Shown here: positions 50,488 to 53,681 of the stretch, piece after piece | Position numbering within the stretch: the first letter of the stretch is position 1 | Layout of the letters: the number at the start of each line of letters is the position of its first letter | Assembly: GCA_905233845.1 (NCBI GenBank) | Contig: CAJOFH010000012.1 | Span: 1-53,681 of the forward strand | Length of the DNA stretch: 53,681 nucleotides | Source of the DNA: an uncultured Muribaculaceae bacterium | GTDB taxonomy: Bacteria > Bacteroidota > Bacteroidia > Bacteroidales > Muribaculaceae | Direction of reading: 5' to 3' | Position numbers and translations under genes: made by a program | The notes under the pieces: model-generated | The model's input: the letters and a program-made list of their open reading frames with translations, nothing else | What the model was told of the DNA's origin: nothing | The model's database searches: none

Positions 50488-52572
50488 TTATCGATTATCA
50501 AACTTGATATATGCTCCTTTTTCCTTGATATTATAATGAGGTATTCTCAATGTATCACATTCCTTTTCCAAAGCAGCATTATCCTCATTATAAATTCCCC
50601 CTGAGAGAATGATGCTGCCGCATGAAATAAGATTCTTCAACGTGGCAACATTAGAGTGGAAACCCTTAGTGATTAGAGCAATGTCGAAAGAGATATCACT
50701 ACTGTCCTGGCGTATGTAGTGCTTCCAACGACCTTTACCAGCAGCAACAATTACCAAGTCTTGAATGTTGGCATAAGGAGGGTCGATAACAGCCCCAGGC
50801 AACTCACATTTCACACTGTCAACAAGCCTCAACGAGTCAATGCCATAATGTGCAAGGAAGGCACGATTCCATCGTTTGAAATTAGCCAAATCATAGTCAT
50901 TTTCCACATCAGGGACCCACAACAAAGCATCGCTACCGTTGAAATATAGTACTGGAGTAGAGTTAAAAGAGTTGAAAATAACCATTCCACGCCGAGGCAA
51001 CATGGCATCTTGCCACATCCAGCATGCAACGCCCACCGCCATAGTGGCAGCTGCCGCCATGAGCCATCGCACGTTGCGACGATAAATCCACAAAGCAAGC
51101 ATTACAACAATGGTGTAATAAATTGCAACAATAACCCATGAAACATAAACACCACCATTCGCAATCGACAAAGACGACATCCCCGACGCTTCAGCCTGAA
51201 TGGCATGAGTAATCCAATCTATCACCGAAGAGACAACCCCTATTTCACCTCCAAACGCCAGCATGACCAACACAACAGCTCCAAGTATCATAAACACTGG
51301 GATTAGAGGCATTACCAGCACATTAGAGAAAACTGTTACAAGTGATATGGTATTGAAATAATAAGCAGTGAGGACAAGCGTCGACACCATCGCCACAGCC
51401 GATGTCAATAAAGTCGTATATAGATAGTTAAGAAATTTGTTGTCAGGGAATTTCAACTCAAATGCCTGATAGAAGATAATGAGTGCCACCACAGTGATAA
51501 AGCTAAGCTGGAATCCCACACTATAGAGAGAATTTGGTGAGAACAACAATATCGCCAGAGCCGCCACCAATATCGAGTTTAGCGGTGAAGACTTACGATA
51601 GAAAATTTGCGATAAAAAGACAAAGGCAATCATCACAGTTGACCTAATCACCGATGGCGACAGTCCAGTAAGAATATCGTAGCCAATTAAAGCAAAAATA
51701 GTAATAACTAACCTCACCTTCTTTCCACGAATGTAGTCAAAAGGGAAGAGCAAGAACCAAATGATGAGTGAGATCACCACTACATGGAGTCCACTCAAGG
51801 CGAGTACGTGGGCGATACCTGCTTGAGAAAAACTGTCACGCACCGAAGGCTCGATGAAATCGTCGTTGCCAAGCAGCATTGCTATTATTAGTGATTGGGA
51901 CTCGGGGCTGAGGTTTGAGTTTAGAACACGGTGTTGCAAGTCGCTCCTAAAGTTGAATGTCCTAGTCAAGATTGTAGGCGAGTCACCCACTTTTGCCACC
52001 TCACGCGCATCGGTGTGCTGCCGGTAGATTATCCCCTTGTCGTGTAGATATTGAGCATAATCCATCTCATCAGGATTGCCCATGTTGCGCACCAGGCTTA
52101 AATTAAGGCTGAAAGCGATGAGATTTCCAGCTTCTAAATCATAGTCACATCCTCTTGTCGAGAGCAGGATGTGAGAACCTCCCACTGATTTCTCATCACC
52201 GCCTGCGTTAAGCAGTTTTACCTGCATCAACATGCTTTGTTCATTGTATTTTATTGTCTCGATGCGTGCGCAAGCAGTCTTGTCTTTGAGATAATCAACG
52301 TCGAGACGTGGAGGCTCGAAAAGCCATGATGTAGTCCATCCCACCGCCACCATAGCAATCGAGAGCGGAACGATGCGATAGCTGCGCAGCTTCAGCTTGA
52401 TTGCAGGAGAGCTGCCAGCTAATCGCATTGCCAGCAGCGCAGCAACAGTCACAACTGTCAGCACAATAAGAACGAGAATGCTATCAGTGATGCGATACAA
52501 AACAATTCCCACCACCATTGGCAGCAGGAGCCTGAGCACAGGAAAGCGTGACAAAACACTGACGTTGCCCAT
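50488..52572 (-). CDS. comEC: ComEC/Rec2 family DNA-uptake channel protein
   Basis: A 694-residue polytopic inner-membrane protein of the ComEC family, which moves single-stranded DNA into the cell in transformation. An N-terminal DUF4131-like part (about 15-180) precedes the competence core with ALSGLHVVVISLIIWFLLFP near residue 255. The C-terminal domain after the last helices resembles a reduced metallo-beta-lactamase domain, but no H-x-H-x-D-H motif is seen, so no nuclease activity is expected. The ATG at 52572 is preferred over 52611, which would overlap aroE by 32 bases and add a polar stretch. Natural competence is not shown by this gene alone. Confidence 0.85.
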   Translation of the reverse strand: MGNVSVLSRFPVLRLLLPMVVGIVLYRITDSILVLIVLTVVTVAALLAMRLAGSSPAIKLKLRSYRIVPLSIAMVAVGWTTSWLFEPPRLDVDYLKDKTACARIETIKYNEQSMLMQVKLLNAGGDEKSVGGSHILLSTRGCDYDLEAGNLIAFSLNLSLVRNMGNPDEMDYAQYLHDKGIIYRQHTDAREVAKVGDSPTILTRTFNFRSDLQHRVLNSNLSPESQSLIIAMLLGNDDFIEPSVRDSFSQAGIAHVLALSGLHVVVISLIIWFLLFPFDYIRGKKVRLVITIFALIGYDILTGLSPSVIRSTVMIAFVFLSQIFYRKSSPLNSILVAALAILLFSPNSLYSVGFQLSFITVVALIIFYQAFELKFPDNKFLNYLYTTLLTSAVAMVSTLVLTAYYFNTISLVTVFSNVLVMPLIPVFMILGAVVLVMLAFGGEIGVVSSVIDWITHAIQAEASGMSSLSIANGGVYVSWVIVAIYYTIVVMLALWIYRRNVRWLMAAAATMAVGVACWMWQDAMLPRRGMVIFNSFNSTPVLYFNGSDALLWVPDVENDYDLANFKRWNRAFLAHYGIDSLRLVDSVKCELPGAVIDPPYANIQDLVIVAAGKGRWKHYIRQDSSDISFDIALITKGFHSNVATLKNLISCGSIILSGGIYNEDNAALEKECDTLRIPHYNIKEKGAYIKFDNR

Positions 52573-52579
52573 TGAAGTA

Positions 52580-53341
52580 TTATTTCTCGGTCCAGATTCT
52601 GTAAGACTCAAAGGCTTGGAGCAGCAACATTTCGAGGCCGCTTTTCACTGCGGCGCCTTGTTCCTTGGCACGCTTCATGAATGTGGTCTCGCTTGGGTTA
52701 TAAATAAGGTCATAGCACAGGTGTTGAGGTGTGATAAAGCGGTAAGGAATATCGGGGCACATCTCAGTGTCGGGGTAGGTGCCCAATGGAGTGGTGTTCA
52801 CAATTATCTTGTGCTCATGAATCATTTGCTTGGTAAGCTCCTCATAGGTGATGATGGCTGCCGACTTGCGACGAGAAACATAGTGAACATCAATCCCCAG
52901 CGACTCAAGAGCCGCCTTCACCGCCTTACTTGCTCCGCCAGTGCCAAGCACCAGCGCACTTTTCATCTCGGGAGTGAGCAATGGTTTAAGTGTGTCGATA
53001 AACGCTGTGTAGTCGGTATTGTAGCCCACAAGCTTGACGCCCCCCGCCCTCGCGCTCTTGATTATTTTTATCACATTCACGGCTCCAACCTTTTCGGCAG
53101 TCTCGTCGAGCTCGTCCATGAAAGGCATGACCTTCTCTTTATAAGGCATCGTCACGTTCAGGCCATCGAGGTTGGAATACTCGCTCAAGATTGTCATCAG
53201 CTCGCCAATGTCGTTGAGCTCAAAGTTGAAATATTGAGCGTCTATGCCCTCGCTGATGAATTTCTGGTTGAAGAAATCCATCGAGAAGGAGTGAGAGAGG
53301 GATGTACCTATCAGCCCATATATCTTGCCTTCGGAGGTCAT
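52580..53341 (-). CDS. aroE: shikimate dehydrogenase
   Basis: A 253-residue enzyme that reduces 3-dehydroshikimate with NADPH in aromatic amino-acid synthesis. The substrate site includes GTSLSHSFS near residue 12, catalytic Lys68 in NVTMPYKEK and Asp110 in YNTDYTAF; the cofactor loop is LGTGGASKA. It is short but complete for the family. It precedes comEC by 7 bases and has its own promoter. Confidence 0.93.
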   Translation of the reverse strand: MTSEGKIYGLIGTSLSHSFSMDFFNQKFISEGIDAQYFNFELNDIGELMTILSEYSNLDGLNVTMPYKEKVMPFMDELDETAEKVGAVNVIKIIKSARAGGVKLVGYNTDYTAFIDTLKPLLTPEMKSALVLGTGGASKAVKAALESLGIDVHYVSRRKSAAIITYEELTKQMIHEHKIIVNTTPLGTYPDTEMCPDIPYRFITPQHLCYDLIYNPSETTFMKRAKEQGAAVKSGLEMLLLQAFESYRIWTEK

Positions 53342-53681
53342 CAGCGCGAGACTTTTTTAAGAAACAATTATATTTGTTTTGCAAAATTAATCAAAAATGA
53401 TAGCAAAACAAATTATTTAGGCATTTTTTTCCAAAAACACAATAATTGAAAGAATCCCTTCGTCTATTAGACCATGCTTTAAACGGGAAAGGAGTTTGGT
53501 TGCAATAAAGAAAGGTTATTGCGACGCGCAACTACACAAAAGTGAGAGATGGGGATGACTAAAAGAATCACAAAACAAAATATGAACATTCAAGATAGAA
53601 ATGCATAATTTTATCTTGAAAAAATAATGATGATGTGCTGTTAGAATCGGAAATAACTTAGTAGTGGAGCGCAGCGCAACT
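53342..53681. other. gene-free stretch at the right edge
   Basis: About 340 bases with no supported ORF. It contains the aroE promoter, a 9-bp inverted repeat TTCAAGATA/TATCTTGAA (53589-53597 with 53612-53620), and two copies of GCGCAACT (about 53526 and at the very end). The edge prevents a fuller reading. Confidence 0.4.
53382..53412 (-). promoter_or_regulatory. promoter of aroE-comEC
   Basis: Minus strand TTTG (53412-53409), a 19-base spacer and TAATTTTG (53389-53382). The start is about 35 bases before the aroE ATG. Confidence 0.65.

Noticed and set aside
52397-53449. 350-codon open frame antisense to aroE and comEC
   Set aside because: It lies wholly opposite aroE and the comEC start, which have clear family motifs and their own promoter; its translation shows no domain and has runs of His and Arg typical of antisense frames.

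Overview
The window looks like chromosome of an obligately fermentative gut-type member of the Bacteroidales (Muribaculaceae or Prevotellaceae seem most likely; this is inference). The evidence is the Bacteroidetes promoter form (TTG or TTTG, about 19-23 bases, then TAnnTTTG) in front of most transcription units, Bacteroidales-only families (DUF4827, DUF4301, DUF5103, DUF3109, PorT-like barrel), dockerin-type C-termini on secreted proteins, a GT3 glycogen synthase paired with a glucan phosphorylase, and a TonB-dependent receptor. Nearly all of it is dense housekeeping sequence. I see no tRNA, rRNA, CRISPR array, intact transposase or prophage gene.

Layout. 1-131 is the tail of a gene cut by the left edge. 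178-4599 (minus) is one operon: DHH phosphoesterase, DUF4827 lipoprotein, GlmM-type phosphohexomutase, secreted GH13 amylase. 4744-9934 (plus) is a tight chain: DsbD, MazG, topoisomerase III and a 57-residue cysteine-bearing membrane protein. 9953-14639 (minus) is TatA, TatC, an NSS sodium symporter, FolP, diadenylate cyclase CdaA (with its own promoter across the folP stop) and DUF3109. 14814-17436 (plus) is FabD, a YrbG-type Ca/Na antiporter and an AT-rich unknown membrane protein. 17431-20000 is an accessory patch with a dockerin/discoidin protein and a ricin-type lectin, lying between the intact DUF5103 gene and a decayed copy of that gene's 3' end. 21412-22245 (plus) carries free-methionine-R-sulfoxide reductase and an unrecognised 43-residue ORF with its own promoter and two nearby palindromes. 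22367-26993 (minus) holds an NfnAB-type flavoprotein pair and a long RelA/SpoT protein whose hydrolase site is lost. 27099-29647 (plus) is DUF4301, a periplasmic thioredoxin and an exported unknown. 29709-31073 (minus) is TrpB2. 31212-35010 (plus) is a His/Cys-rich exported protein, a TonB receptor and an M48-TerB fusion.

35519-42496 is the most coherent metabolic block. IorA, IorB, a class I/II aminotransferase and an acyl-CoA:acetate CoA-transferase run on the plus strand and face phosphate butyryltransferase and butyrate kinase on the minus strand. Together they can turn an amino acid, through its 2-oxo acid and acyl-CoA, into a free acid, reduced ferredoxin and ATP, or run partly in reverse. 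42688-47020 (minus) makes and degrades glycogen. 47388-50070 (plus) is a LysM/periplasmic-binding fusion and a PorT-like barrel. 50488-53341 (minus) is AroE and ComEC.

The strongest hidden feature is at about 50105-50360 on the minus strand. A consensus promoter and a strong terminator frame about 250 bases with no convincing gene. The RNA would close on an exact 11-bp long-range stem with a layered inner stem, an outline that recalls 6S RNA. Other points to note are the dead-HD RelA, the DUF5103 relic, the small ORF with palindromes at 22 kb, and a six-unit 9-bp repeat upstream of iorA.
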